Positions 12,289 through 25,792 of a stretch of 64,000 bases of DNA are shown piece after piece. The position numbers were made by a program, and so were the translations under genes. Source of the stretch: Breviolum minutum Mf 1.05b.01 (Eukaryota; Sar; Dinophyceae; Suessiales; Symbiodiniaceae); NCBI GenBank assembly GCA_000507305.1, contig DF239133.1, positions 67,001 to 131,000 of the forward strand. The letters are read 5' to 3'. How positions within the stretch are numbered: position 1 is the stretch's first letter; every line of letters starts with the position of its first letter. The notes beneath the pieces were generated by a model. That model did not search any database, was not told the origin of the DNA, and saw nothing but the letters and a program-made list of their open reading frames with translations.

Positions 12289-15239
12289 ATGGCGGGTCTT
12301 CCAGCTACAGGGCCTGAGGCAGGGTTGATTGTCATTCATACGAGTTTCACCATGTTTTACGTGAAACCATAGAATCTGTCCCAAAGTCCCATTGAATTCA
12401 TTGTTTTGTGCATGGTTTCTGACCATTGTTCCTTAGATGCAGGATGCCAAGGCAGACTTGCGGACCGTGGCGGAAGCGTTGGCCCTTCATGCTGGAGGTT
12501 CACAATCTGATGCAGCAGCACAGGGCTTGCTGAATGCACTGGGCTTGGAAGCTGGCTCACAGGACGGCTTGCCGCAGGTCCTATTCTTTCGATATATCAA
12601 TATGTATAATTATACTATATTTCGTTCTTTTGAAGAGATTCCAATGACACAAATTCTTGATCTTCGAAAATGGTAGGAGAATTGGAAGACTACCCCAATC
12701 ATGGTCTCAGATGTCTCAGTAGGTTATGCCTCAACATGATGTGCTGGATTAGAAATACAACCACCATGAGTTGAGCCATGCCATTGGATCATGGGATCAT
12801 GGCTTTGGAACAGGAGCCCGGTCGTCCTGCAACTCCGGATGTTCGGATGGTTGCAGAAGCCCTGGCAGAACATGGCGAGCAGCTGACAGATGCTGCCACA
12901 GAACTGTTGAGATCCTTGGGAACCCAGGAGCCACGCTGTTGCAGAAGTTGCCAAAGCATTGGAGTTATCAAACTTTATGAAACAAAAATCCACAAAAATG
13001 ACAACATGACAATGTTTCACCAGACATCTCTGATCTGCTCCTAAAAAAAGTTTCTTAGATTCGAGACTTGACCCACAAACAATCTCTATACAGAATACAT
13101 TTGTGTGATTATTGATTATGCATACGTAACATGTCCTTTTTCCAGTTGGTCACTTAGTTCCATATTTTGAACATCCAGCATCACTGCCTCCAACATCCAT
13201 AGCTTCGCAGTACGACGCGGTAGCTTTGGCCTTGGCTACTCACGTAGCAGATCTGGCCGATGCGGATCAGTTGCTGGGCGGTGTGTTAGGAAGGATAGGG
13301 TTTTCATACCTTGAGGGTATCTCGGATCAGCTAAATGCTTGTCAAGCTTCACAGCCTGTTTTAGTCAGTGGGCCTGTTCTTAATCTTCAGTTAGTGGGGA
13401 CTGGGACAAAATTCAACATATACACAGGGACCCAGTGTCATAGAGGATCCACTTTCATCACCATTAAGATGATATTGAATCACTCTGAAAATCATCTACG
13501 CAGTGTGGAGGTGTTGTCTTCTTTTTTTTTGCGGAGATTTATATATTCATCCTGACTCCTTCCACCAGGTTGGAACTTGCAGCTGATGCTTTGGTGAAAC
13601 ATTTGTTGTCGGATGCCATGGATGAAGTCAAGGTCCGGGGGGGGCAAGTTCCAGGGGTTGGATGGGAAGATGAGGTTGTCATGTAGAAATCGGTAGAAAG
13701 CGTAGGATCTTGAAAAAAATCCTGGTCTTGCAGACATTTCTTATGAGTCACCATTCATTAAGATATATCTCAAGCTGTATCCATGTGTCTACGAGTCCAC
13801 TAGTTTCGTAAGCAATCCCCCAAATCAAATCCGACCCGCCTAATTTTTTTGAAGCACATCGTGATGTCTATTCCATTTCATTCCATATGCCACGCGGATG
13901 CACACGTTGAGGTTCCAGAAGCTGTAGCAACCGAGGCAGGTTGAGGGAGTTCATGGACAGTCATTTGTCAACAGTTTTAAGTTGTGTTGAAGTATTCAGA
14001 GTTTGATATGAGTTTGTGTTTTGTCACGTCCTCGCAGGGATGTAATAAAGTGACTCCAACATCAGATATATCATATACCATCATATATCATCATATAATA
14101 TGTTTGACAGTGGACTTCCCTCTTTTTTGGTGAACAAATATGATGAACTATTTTGATCTGACCAACTGTTTCTCCCTTGCCAATGCCTCCCCTGCATGGT
14201 GATTGCCAGGACTTGGATTTCGATTGTTTCAAGGTTGGGACCAAAAAACGATCAAATTAAAAAGGTATCAACGGGACAAGTTGAGAATTCGGTTAGACAG
14301 AATAGAAGGAATCCAAGCAAAATCACTTGATTTCGGTTTGTTGTGTTATAATTCATCAATTCATCTATCGACTGTAAGTCATCTTTGCTTTGATTCTATG
14401 TCAAGGTTCTGTTTGGTTGAAATTGCTGCGGGGTTGATACATTTGGGTACACACGTCATTGCTTCAAGATGTAATGTCTGGGGATGCATTTGCCATGATT
14501 TGATAAGAAAGTTGATTCCTGAATCCAACTGACAAAATGATAAAAAGCGGATTCAATCTCACATGATGATTTCTGGGTTCGCTCTTCATCCCTCATTTTC
14601 CGTTACAGTATTACATCATATTCCATCCTCAAGTTTTTTGTTTAGCTAATTCGTGCTTCGCTGGTTAGCCTGTTGGTGGGTTGAGCTTTTTTCTGATACG
14701 CGCTTTCACATCCAAGGATTCCGGGTAGACTGAACCAGCAACCAGCCACCTCCAAATATCAAGATGGAATCTGTGTCCACCCCCCAAGTTGTAAGCCCCA
14801 AGGGACCACCCCAGCCAGTCATTTCTGGACAAAAGTTGAACAGCATTAAAGGTTTAGCAGCTGGGATGACGATGAGATTGTCACGCCAGGTTGATGTAAA
14901 GCTGGTGGCCAAGGTGCTTCTCGCCCATGCAGCCTTCGCATACAGCACAGAAGATGAGTTGGCAAAAGGCTTCACCATGCGAGGTGGCCTTATACAGAAG
15001 TGAAACCACTGGGATGGTGGCAACATGGAGGAACACCCAAAGGGTACCCCCTTAGCGAACTTTCACGGTTTACTTCCAAGATTACTCCCAAGGTTTGCAT
15101 CAATTTAGCTATATAAAGGGCATAGTCAGGGTACTCCTTTGAGGGTGCCGTTGGTAGTTTCTTTGATTCAGGCGAAGCAACACCCTTCCGAGTGTCTTCC
15201 AATCCAGTGGAGTTGCTTAAGCTCCATGCAGCACCTTGA
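12289..15239 (+). CDS. Small alpha-helical repeat protein, one repeat per exon; family not recognised
   Basis: Seven exons join without a phase conflict. 12289-12318 (start ATG, MAGLPATGPE, donor GCAGGG). 12437-12577 (LRTVAEALALHAGG). 12814-12927 (VRMVAEALAEHGEQLTDAA; next bases GAGCCA). 13211-13293 (YDAVALALATHVADLADADQ; donor GATAGG). 13569-13632 (LELAADALVKHLLSDAM), joined through a split AGG codon. 14890-14968 (VKLVAKVLLAHAAFAYST; donor GCTTCA). 15172-15239, ending TGA. The product is about 205 residues. Exons two to six each carry one unit of the form (V/L)xxVAxALAxHxxxLxDA, Ala/Leu-rich and surely helical. No transmembrane segment or catalytic motif is visible. HEAT/ARM-like solenoid folding is a guess. 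The ankyrin gene begins 510 bases downstream on the same strand; if the stop at 15237 were spliced out the two could be one gene. Confidence 0.68.
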
Positions 15240-15748
15240 TCTCAAAATTGACGAAAAACAAAAAAAATAGTGGAATGGAAAGGAAAAGCAGAATGGAAAA
15301 TGGGTGTCTTCAGTTTGAGACATTTGATCGTCGAGGTCGGTCCAAATTCCTGTACCCAACAGCTGAACAAGGATGTTTTTGTTGTTTCTTTGCTCGGGCA
15401 TGTTACGTTCCTTTCCTTTCGGAGTATGTCTAGCTTCTTCGATAGTGAAGTCGCTTTCGCTCTGGAAGTGAATTTATAATTTGCTGTTTTGCTTTCTTCG
15501 GTTGAGATGACCATGAACCTTTGATAGGGATTTGGAACTATATAGGCATGAGGGCCAATTTCCAAAACCCCAAAATTTGCAGCCCATCTATTTGAATTTT
15601 TAGCTTGAAGCCATAAGTTAAGCCCCACAATGGGTTTTGACTTGGAAGTATGCTTGGATTGCTTGGGGGGATTGAACACCGTTCAACTGATCAAAGCAAG
15701 TAAGAGAAATGTCTTTCCTCACGTTTCGTTTTGTGTTTCACATCCAAG
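15240..15748. other. Spacer between helical-repeat gene and ankyrin gene
   Basis: About 500 bases with no exon I can support. It may hold the promoter and first exon of the ankyrin-repeat gene, since the first exon seen there (15749) begins after an AG without a start codon. Confidence 0.4.
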
Positions 15749-18700
15749 GCATTGCGTGCAGAACTCACAGAGGGCATTCGCTCCTCAGATCCTGTGAAGA
15801 TGCGCTCTGCCATCAATCGAGGTAGTGCACGGCCTGGAACGTCCAATACAATTTGGACCGAATATGATGGAAACGCCAATGAAATCTGTACAACTTCATA
15901 CAAGTGGATGTTCCATGCGATTGCTATGTTGGATTGTTGGAGGGTAACCATTTTGGAGATTGATAAAAGTTTTCCTAGTTTTCCTGCAAGCCGCTAGCAT
16001 TTCTTCGAGACTAAGCCTAGCAAAAATGCCATAGTGACGTCTGGTGATCTTTAGCAAATTCTACGTTGAGCCTCTGAAATAAACTGAGATTGTCTTGCAC
16101 TACCAGCTATTGCCACATGCAGCCCTGTGTTAACTTGCCGACAGGCGCTTCCTTGTCTGCACACTACTACACCGCTCGAATGCCAGCAAGGCTGGGTTTG
16201 ACAACAAGGATTGTTACTTGCGACTTAAATGCTTTGATACCAATTGATACCACTTGTTTCGTCAAAAGACCTGCATTTCTTCATGCCACTCCTGTTAGGT
16301 GTGGCAAAGTGTGTGGCACTTCCAAGGGACCAAAGGAGCTTCTGGTGAATCCTGTCGATTGGGCTGTCTTGGAAGGCTTCTACCAGGCGGCATTTTTGGA
16401 CATGTTTCTGTCAGAGCAAACGTCAGTATCACGCATTGGTATGGAAGGATAGGAGTGATTTTTCCGTAATGATTAATGAGCACATAGATGCTACCGATGC
16501 TAGGAATAGCAGGGAATTGCTTTTTCAGTGCAATCCATGTTTTTGTTTGTTCAGTCTATTCAGCCAGACAATTGGAGGCTGATGTGAATGGCCATTGCAC
16601 TTTAAGATGGGAGTTGCAGACGTTTGATAGATGAACTGGCTGGGACTCAAGGGGTTGCCTTGTTCTCAAGGGAGCTTGCTACCCCTCCAAATAAGGTGGT
16701 CTTTGTACCCTTGTAACATCTTTAAATCACAATCCCCTCATTGGAACACAGAACATATTGAAACCTTTTTCACCAACCTTCATCGTGGAATGGAATTGGA
16801 TAATAGTACTGTATACTATTGTTATTTTGGTAGCTCATATATCTTCAAGTTGGTTTGTAGTTACTTCAAGGGATATTAAGAACTTTTCCTGAAATCATCC
16901 CAGAATCCACCTCTCTGTCTCTGTATCACCTACAGTCATGTTGGATTTTGTGATCTCTATATATTGCCAGAGGGTATTGTAATTATTATTAATCATTAAT
17001 TATAGTACCAAGTAACTATAGGAGTTTGTCTTCCCAACCTACCTCCAAATTCCACCACTGTTGTAGGAAGCGATGTTTTTATTGGACCTCACTGATGGTC
17101 ATGTGGCTTTCAATCGCGATGAGGAGAAGAGTACCTTACAGGTTGGGGCAAATGGTGGGACGTGTTTTGTTTCTTCCGGGTGTAGGCTCTAGAATCTGAT
17201 ATGATTGGTAGGTGAGATCCTGATGCTGGTATGCGAACAAATGTGCATATAAGTAAAGTACCCCATGGATTGGTGCACGATTTCAGCTATCAAAAGGAAC
17301 GATCTAGAGTAGATATATGATCCACTTTAAGTAGCGATATCTGACGGTGACAAAAAGAAATGTTGAGATGCCCAGATGTCGAATTGTTTGTTGACATATG
17401 TTTGCTGTACATTCATCTCTTCGTCATATTGAAACACGAAATCTGAGTTTCCAAAAACATCAACAGCAAAAACAATTGAAAAGAATCACGTGAAGAAATG
17501 CTTCAAAAAGTCACTTGGAACTGCTTGAGGTCGTGCGAATGGCTCAGCGCTGCCAACAAGCTGTGGTCGTGGCTTCCACTCGAGGTCAGGGTCGTTTGGA
17601 CTCGCCAGTGAAACCAAATACACTACTCAAGCCCATTTCCTATTGTGCATGGACTTAAATTCACATTTCTGCAAACTTATTGGGAAACAACCAGTTGGGA
17701 AACTTCAAGGGCAAATTCTGTACTATAATTGTGTGAAATCGTACTACACGTCAAATCGCTCATTTTGCTTATCACTAACATTTCAAAACTTCGGGATGTG
17801 CGTCTGTCTCAAAATTAAGGGACCACAAAGATACGGGCCAAACGTTGAATTTTACTCCGGAAACCAACCACAACATTTCATGTGGTCCGGAGACAGTAGA
17901 ACGTAGAACAATATCGATCATTTTATGGTGTTTTTCGTCTTGACCTGAAGGATTCTTTGACCGTCCATTTCTTCGATAAATGATTGACCCGCAAAATGAT
18001 GCACTCCTGAAAATAAACAGAACTGATGAATTTTGTCTTGAAATCACAGGTTTCGGAAGTCTCAAGGCCATCTCCAAATGTTTCACCAGGTTTCTTACCC
18101 ATGACTTTCCAGATTTGTAAAGCTGAAGGTCAAGTCCAGCTGCTGCGGGAACTTCTGAAACGTAATGCCAGCTGTGCCCAACGTGAGCCCATCAGTGGCT
18201 GCACTGCTTTGCATTTGGCAGCTCGAAATGGTGAAGAGGTGCCGTTTGGATCCATTTGGCAGCTCAACGTGGAAGTGAAACATTCGAAACTCCAAAAAGT
18301 GATGCTTTGCATTGTAGATGATATGTTCATTCTCCAAAGCTGGACATGTTACAAGGTTCCCCCAGGCATCTTTTTTGACCCTTAGCCCATAGTGGGAGTT
18401 GGGGTCCCTAAACCTTGAAACATCCCTACACGGTAAGCTACTTTTGCTTTCCATGAAATAGCCTTGCACTCAGGATGACTCAGCTTGCATAGGTAGAATC
18501 TTGTTTCGTTTGAACGCAAGCGTTGGATCTACTGTGGACTAAGCCTTTCTGTTTGATTATGCCATTTGCAAGAATACTTGTGTATCTCATATCCAGTATT
18601 TACTCCGTATTTGTCAAAATTTCCTCTTTTAGATATTGGCCCATGAACCTCCGATTCCACCACAACATACCACTGGTAGCCTCACTCTAAACCTTGGTTC

Positions 18701-21700
18701 AGGAGGTGGCCCAAATGCTTTTGGAGCGCGGTGCTTGGGACTTGGAAGATCGAAAGGAAGAGGCAGGTTGTCGGATGGGTGGATGAGATTGGGATAAGTG
18801 CTAATATAATTAGATTCATTGAATTTCAGTGTTTCAACAAGAACTTTCAGGTGGATTTCTGCCTGACATCTCGCACAAAAAAACTAGCTATACTGAGTTG
18901 ACCCAAAATCATCAAATACTTCAGGAATTTGGAGGTTGGTGACGGTTGATGAAATGTGATGAACTTCACCCTCGATTGCTCTGAACAGGTCTTGCTGTAT
19001 GCAGAGGCGAGATCCTATCTGTCTATCACTCACCGGGACATCTTTAGAAAAGAAGTCTCAAATCATAGCATAACTATGACCATAACGGACTGAGTATTAT
19101 ATTTCAGTCATAATCAGTTGCGGGATCAAGAGGCAATGTGCTGTTTTTTTGTTGAATTCCGTGCCCTGCAACCTTATTGCAGCCGCACGTGCAAGGCACA
19201 ACGACTTCAGTGCATCATTGAAGCAGCAGGTTTCTTCGGCAGAAGCTTCAGGATATATGGTATGGCAAACAAGGGCAAACCATCGCAAACCTACGAAATA
19301 TACCCAAGATGATACGTACAAGTCTTGTGATGTGCGAAGTTGACTTTACAACGAATTCTTGTGGATTTCTTGTTGAAGTCAAGCAAGCAAGAGAGTCATA
19401 TCCACAGCAATTGCTTGACAAAAGCCTTAACCCCTCAGCGAGAACCTAAACAGATTTTGAAAAACTGCCGCCTTTTTCCTTTCACTTTACGCACAGCTAA
19501 ATTCAGCAATTGCAGGCTTGCCTAAACTGCTGACTTGAAGACTTAGTGTTCTACCCAAATGGAAACGGATTGTTCTTTCCCATGTGTTTTGATTCCGTGC
19601 AGAACTTTGTCAGGTTTGGCAGCGCGGAAGGAAAATGCTTTAGATCCAAAGCTGCCAGACTTTCATGAGGTCCTGCAGTGCTTTCTGTTGTTCGTCCTGT
19701 CCTGCAAACTTTTAAGATGTGATGTCATGTGATGAGCATAGCACGTGTTGTTATTGTTTAAGTAGCTGTAAACAAACTCGACAATTTTAGCGCTGCAGCC
19801 ATGAGAAGGATATGAAATTTGATGCGGGATTTAATTTGAGGATATATAATACACTTATCCCGTTTTGAATGATCATTTACAGTATTCAGGTGATGTTGTC
19901 CCATGTTATCCTCTCGTTTTGGGGTGAATTTCGTTGGTAGGGCCGTTTTCGGACCATCTCCAGGTGATCCAGGTGCTTTCAGATGTGAAGGAGGAAGATC
20001 GGAACTTGACTTGGGCTGAGATCAAGGAACGTAGCAGCCTCGCCGCGCGGGCAAGGCGGGATGGAGGTTAGTCGTACAATTCACAGTGGTGCAAACATGA
20101 AGAACTCAAAAAAGTGTCCATTCATTGTAAAGCATTGAGTTGGGTCCTTGCTTCGATTTTTCAGTTTGTTTTTGGCGTCTTCTTGGAAAGGCAGTCTTTT
20201 CAATGATGTAATGGTTTTATGGGTTCGGCAGGTTTACTGGTGACCTTTGCGTTATTTGCAATTGGCCAAGGGTTTTCCAAATGGAATGTCATATCGGACA
20301 GTCCTGCGAGGCCCACAACATTGCCTGGCTATGTGCCAGAGGCCATTGAAAGTGTGCCCTGGGGACCTTTGCCTACTATTGCAGAGGCCCTGAAAAAAAC
20401 GAGTTGTTTTGTGTCTTATAAAGGCCTGAGAATACCCAGCACCAGAGGATTCATCAGTTAGGATGATCTATTTTCGTTTCATTTCATGAAAGATGGAAGC
20501 ACGCCATCCACCTCAACACTCAGCAGCTCCTTTATGAACAGGGCGACTTTTCGATGCAATGATCAAGTGGACACCATCCCGACTGCTCATGGATACGTTT
20601 TCTAAAACACTTTGTCATTTATCTCATCGAGGTGGTGGATGTGTTCAGATGTGTTCAGAACATCTTCATCTGTTCACCTGTTTGCTGGAAAAAGTCATCT
20701 GTTTCAACTGGGGACCCTCAACCAGTGAGCTCCTCCAAAGCATCTTGTATCGATCGAGGCAAGGCGAGAGCAGAAAGAGTTGTTAGCATCGCTTTCCAAA
20801 GCTATTCGAAAGAGTGATATCATTGGGGTTCGAGCGCTCGTGCTGTATCCTGGCCTTATTTTTGATGCTGGTTGACACAAAGTCTTGATAGCTGCTCACT
20901 GGTTGAGGGTGGTAGTTTATCATATTTCCATGGCGTTTATATTTGCATTCTAAGTCGTGCAGGATTTCAGTCATCAACCGTATCACTGACAAAACCCAGG
21001 CAAGAGTTTAAGCCTTAAGCAAGTGTTGGAGGCAGCATCGCTGCTCAAAGCAGCCAAAAGAAAGGGCTGTATTCAGCCGCAAGACTTTAAAGCTTTGCAA
21101 GAGTACGTTGCAAGGTGCATGTTTTGTGTCTTTCATGTTCTATCAGTGTAACAACAATGGTAACATATTCACAGAATCACTCAGATGGTTCTAGATCTAC
21201 ATATGTCCACCTTTGCTTTTTCTTTACATAAATCTATAATTTGTTTTTGTTCGTTCTGCCAAGCTCGACCAAGGCGCGGTGCTCCGATGGATTTGCTCTT
21301 TGATTTGGGTTATGGCGAAAAGGGCAACTGACACTTGGCAGGGTATGGCAGGGTATGTCTTGTGAGGGATGGGTTTTGTTAGGGTTTAGATATGTTTGGA
21401 ACATGTGTTTGTTTGGTTTTTTTTCGAAGAGATTGTAGGTCTTCAAGGTTTCACCTTGGGCTTTTCCTCCCAGTAACGGTGTTGGGTGATTTTGTTGTCT
21501 CTATCTGGCCTCGTATACTTCTTGGCGATGTGTTTTTTTCACTTCGAGGTGTCGACTGGGCAGTGTCTTGTGAGAAGCCAGACATGGCGTTGTTGCTTCT
21601 AGAGATTGCGGATGAGCGAAACGTTGGAGAGGACTTGGCAAAACAATCTGTTCCTGCACTCTATTGGTCTGTGCTACGCGGATATATGGATGTTTTGGAA

Positions 21701-22173
21701 GGCCGGGCCAAATTTTTCATGGTGAATGTCAAGTCTTTCCTGAAATAGCGCCTCCAAGAGTTGTTTTGCAATGTTGCCATCCTGAAGATGCTTGTCTCTT
21801 GATGTCGCCAGAAGATCAGAAACAACCTTCCTGATAGAGCAGACTGGTGGAGAGTTCCAATATTCATGCCTCCTTTTTACAGCACTCCCAATCAAAAATT
21901 CGTCCGAAATCCATCCAACAAAACGATCAAAAATCCATTCAAACCTCTTCAGGTTTGCTTCGTCGCGGATTGGATGTAGCCTCTCCACGCCAAGAAGTAG
22001 TGGCTCCTCTCCATACCACAGATACCGCCTTGTCGTTGAGTATCACGAGCGCCAGGTTCGAAGAAACGCGATTGCTCCTTCGGTATGGCGCTTGGGAGCG
22101 AGAACCGGTCAAGAAGCAAGTCGAGTTGTTGAAGAAGGCAGGGTGGGTTGATGGTGACAACATCCAGCATTGA
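15749..22173 (+). CDS. Ankyrin-repeat protein, many small exons, 3' end complete
   Basis: Clear exons: 15749-15821 (ALRAELTEGIRSSDPVKMRS), 17067-17141 (AMFLLDLTDGHVAFNRDEE), 17530-17584 (VVRMAQRCQQAVVVAST), 18123-18238 (GCTALHLAARNGEE), 18703-18766 (EVAQMLLERGAWDLED), 19183-19229 (AARARHNDFSASLKQQ), 19973-20066 (EEDRNLTWAEIKERSSLAAR), 20232 to about 20390, 20759 to about 20845 (ELLASLSKAIRKSDIIGV), 21000-21114 (LKQVLEAASLLKAAKRK), 21549-21701 (QSVPALYWSVLRGYMDVLE, donor GCCGGG) and the last exon 21953-22173, ending DGDNIQH and TGA. GCTALHLAARNGEE followed by EVAQMLLERGA is a textbook ankyrin repeat split by an intron, and LLLRYGA closes another. Helical segments with charged Arg/Lys/Glu runs lie between repeats. 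Such proteins mediate protein binding and are abundant in dinoflagellates; the partner is unknown. The start and a few exons are missing, and some joins are unresolved. Confidence 0.78.
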
Positions 22174-24812
22174 ACGTGATGACAACGAGCCAACGACTTA
22201 AAGCATCGCATCAAACAGCACACCAACATACTGGCACTAGTACTAACCAAGTACTAACCATGCGGCTTTCCTCAAGGCTATCACTTCTTTTTCTTTTTTG
22301 TTGAATGCTCATGATGCGTCTTGATTATACTCTTCCCTGAGAATGATGCGTCTTAATTACTCTTCTAGGGACAACTATCCAATTCAGTCAAAATTGGCAA
22401 CCATTGTCTGCGCTCCTCTTTCGTGCCCTACCCGGTCTGTATATGGGTTTGAGGGTTGGATTGAGAAACTGTGTCACCAATTGCTGGCGAGACATCTAGT
22501 CTCAACAGGATTTTCTCTTGTGGTCTTGGTTTTTTGGCAATGAATGTAATATATCTGTGGTATGGGTAAGGACACTGTACCCATGAGGATAGATGGAGAA
22601 AACGCAGTGCAATAATTAGTGGAGATGGAAGGAGGGGAGTGTTGTATCATGATAGGAATTATGGTGTGGCTGGTAGTTTTTTTTTTTGAGTTTTGAGCTG
22701 TAGGGCTGCCAAAATGGGAGCGCTGTTTGTCAACATGTCTCATCTCAAACGTGACGTGTATCGTGAACAGGTGCCCTATGGGTACGCGAACATATATGGT
22801 TCGATTTCCGCAATGATTGTTACTGTGCACAACTTCTTAGTGCTTCATTCATTTTCAGGTTCCAGGTTCAACTTCAGTGGTGCAAATAGAACACTTATGA
22901 GGACAACTAGCTTCAAAATATCCAGCAGTAGATGATGACTTTACAGATGCATCCATGAGCCGTGAATTTCCAGGTGCGCATGCAGGGCAAGCACATGGTT
23001 GCTGTTTTCGCAGCAGAAGGCTCTCAGACAGTTGGTGGTCGGCCGGTTGGTGGCTAAGTCTATTCTAAGAACCTGTGAAGGGGATTCTCACTTGTGGATA
23101 TGCCTGTGATCTCAATCACCAAGTAGCAGTCTGCACCAACTACTCAGACTACTCATTGGCTAACGTTTTGAGGTAAAGTAAAAGATTGAGCTTTTGATCC
23201 CCAAAATCAGAAACAAAACCACTCTCAGTTCAGAGTCATTCCGAGTACGCCATTGCCTTTGCGTCCGTAGTAGTTTGTTGTCAGGCATTCTCTCGTGAGC
23301 AGGCATTGAGTCATTGAGCAACTCACATGTCTTGCATTTTCCAAGGAACTGATGGGGGGAGTTCCTTTTACAGAATCATGGCCTGTTAAACAGGCTTGCT
23401 GTTGTGAATCCCTGATGGGATATTTTATGGCGGACCCCAAAGAGGCTTCCACCACATCTTTGTTTTGATATTATTTTCAGCAATCATCAGAATGCATCAA
23501 ATTCACACTGGAAATCCTGATGTTCATTGTTCGTTCATTTTTCAAATTCAAAGTTGAGTGTGTCATATTTAAATGCACTATATAGCACATTGACAGCCTT
23601 GAGTTCGGTGTAATTCTTTTTGATTGACTGGGTTTCGGCCGGTTTCAATCGAAGGTTGTTACAGGCGATTCCACGTTCCCGGGATGGCTTCAGCCGTGCA
23701 GACAAAAGGGGTCAGAATTTTTGAGGTGTCTTTCAAAGTGGAATTGCAAGAGTTGGTGTATCGTCACGAGTCGTTTTCTTTAGATTCGGAAAGAGGTTTA
23801 CAGATGTCTTACGGACTTTTGCAATTCCACAGAGACAATTCACATATATTCACTAGTTATTTCATATGTCAATGATTCTCAATGTTATTTTCAACTCCGG
23901 GAACCCAGAACAAACATCGAGCTTTGGCATTTCGGCAGGACAAAAGTGGCATCCCCGAGACCCAAAGTTGCAGCTGGGAGCCTCAGCAGTCCATAAACTC
24001 CATGCTTGTGGTTGCATACTAAGCAGTGATCAGTTCTGCTTGGTTTTTTTCCTTTGATGTATAACTACCCCTCATTGTTCTGGTATAATTATAGGTGTAA
24101 GTTTTGAGACAATTGTAGTTGTTATGTACTGTAGGAATCCAGGGTGTTGAGGGCTGCTCATGTGGATGAACAACGCAAAACAAGTCATTTCCGACATTGA
24201 AATAATTGTAGCACGAATTTACATCGTAGGGGTGATGCCGTTGCAACCCCTCCAGCAAGCCACTTTCTTGATTGTTACAGATAGACACTTTATTCGAATG
24301 AGAAATACTTACTGTGTAGATATACTTCTATCGAATACTAACACTGTGACCAATGTGAGCAGTTTCTCCCGTCATTTGAAGCTTTTTTGAGCGATGGCCA
24401 CCTTCAAGGCTTCAAAAGCAGTGCTGGTGTTGGGAATTTTGTTCCACAAGTGCGGCGGAAGAAAGCCTCCTACGTGAAGGTGCAGAGACGAAAGAAAGGT
24501 ATTTGGTATTTGGAATGAATAACGTCTTACAAATTTATCTCAAAGTTTGGATGGGGCTGATGGGGCGTCAAGGTGTCAAAGTGGACAAGTTGATAAGTAG
24601 GTGCAGAATCTGCAAAAATCCAATTTCTTCAACGCATTTTGCAAGGAGTCCGCAGTGCCCATGAGGCGTGGCCTACTTGTTGTAAGCTGGATAGGCAGCC
24701 GCAATTCCCAGCTTGGCAGCTTTGTTTGGAGGTCCAACATTTCCTTCCAGAGGAAAGACGAGAAGCACACTTTGCCAGGGGCTTTAGAGGCAGCGCACTG
24801 GCCAGCAAAGCC
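22174..24812. other. Intergenic or intronic, no secure gene
   Basis: Mostly AT-rich. The part 24601-24812 is open in three + frames and one - frame and is richer in G+C (one + frame reads AWPTCCKLDRQPQFPAWQLC). It could be an exon, but no family match or phase test settles it. A piece at 23932-23985 after CGGCAG is also exon-like. Nothing else could be supported. Confidence 0.35.
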
Positions 24813-24870
24813 TCTAATCACGTGTGCGCTTTTGGCATTCTTCAAAGCTCTGAACAGACCAAATCAGCTT

Positions 24871-24910
24871 TGCATATCTTTGCACATCTTTGCATATCTT
24901 TGCATATCTT
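24871..24910. repeat. 10-base tandem repeat, four units
   Basis: Four head-to-tail units of TGCATATCTT, the second with one change (TGCACATCTT). The homologous place in the second large copy (26844-26863) has only two units, so the array has expanded or contracted since duplication. Confidence 0.9.
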
Positions 24911-25730
24911 GACAGTGCATCATGAGAAAAGAACATCTATGAACATCTGAGGTTTGATGCAAAGAATCAAGCACAGCATCATGATTCCTTCAGGGACAGC
25001 GAGCAGAGGCAAACTTCTCAGAAAGAATTGCCAGATTGATTCAAGTTAAAGTCAGATGCCTTTGAAGAACTCAGATGTGATGCTCAACTTCACTAGGCGA
25101 AGTATGTTTGATCGAGTTGAAGATGAACCTTCTTGGCCCGAAACTGAAAGTTTTGCAAAGGCTTTAACAAAAACACGCGGGCAAAGCGGTAAAGTGGTCA
25201 ATGTTCGCAATGGTCCTTGCAAGACCCGTGCTTTCAGATCTTTCAAGTGTCAGGTGCAAGCAAGGTCGTTCTCGACCAACGATTCCAGGTGGTCAAGATC
25301 CACAGAGGTGTGGTGGAAAGCCAACCGTGTTTAAAACATATGTTTTGCATGTTTTGCATGCAGATTTTTCGCGATCTTCCATTAAGACAACACGATTGTG
25401 TTTACTTATGTTTTATGATTTTCCATTCAGACAACATTATTGTGTTTGCTTATAGTGTTGTAGTCCTTTAGCCCAACCAATGATCATGTGACACAGGTCG
25501 GAAAAAAGGGAAGATCCTGACACTCGGCCAGGAGCCTAGAGATTGAATGCTCTCCACCATTGCCTGTTATTGACAATTTGGACTCGATAAACCGATCGGC
25601 AGAAATCGCCAATGACGGATCTCCTGCTGTCAGACATGATATGACATTCTCGTAGAAATCAAGTGCATTTTAGCCATAAGTTTCTACCTCTTCAAATGAT
25701 GCAAAGCTTTAGTAGCTTCTTCGCAGAAGC

Positions 25731-25792
25731 GGTCAACGCATGGTGCAATGCGTGTGAATCCCACATTGGAGGTTCAAATCCTCCCTGGACCG
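25731..25792 (+). ncRNA. tRNA-like element (degenerate), first copy
   Basis: A perfect B-box, GGTTCAAATCC, lies in a perfect 5-bp T-arm (25768-25772 pairs with 25780-25784, 7-base loop). Upstream, CGCA (25737-25740) pairs with TGCG (25749-25752) as a D-arm with an 8-base loop close to an A-box. GGTC at 25731 pairs with GACC at 25788 as part of an acceptor stem, extended outward by GCAGA/TCTGC. Only 15 bases lie between the D and T arms, too few for a normal anticodon arm plus variable loop, and the acceptor stem has two mismatches. It is therefore a tRNA pseudogene or the head of a tRNA-derived SINE rather than a working tRNA. No amino acid can be assigned. Confidence 0.4.
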
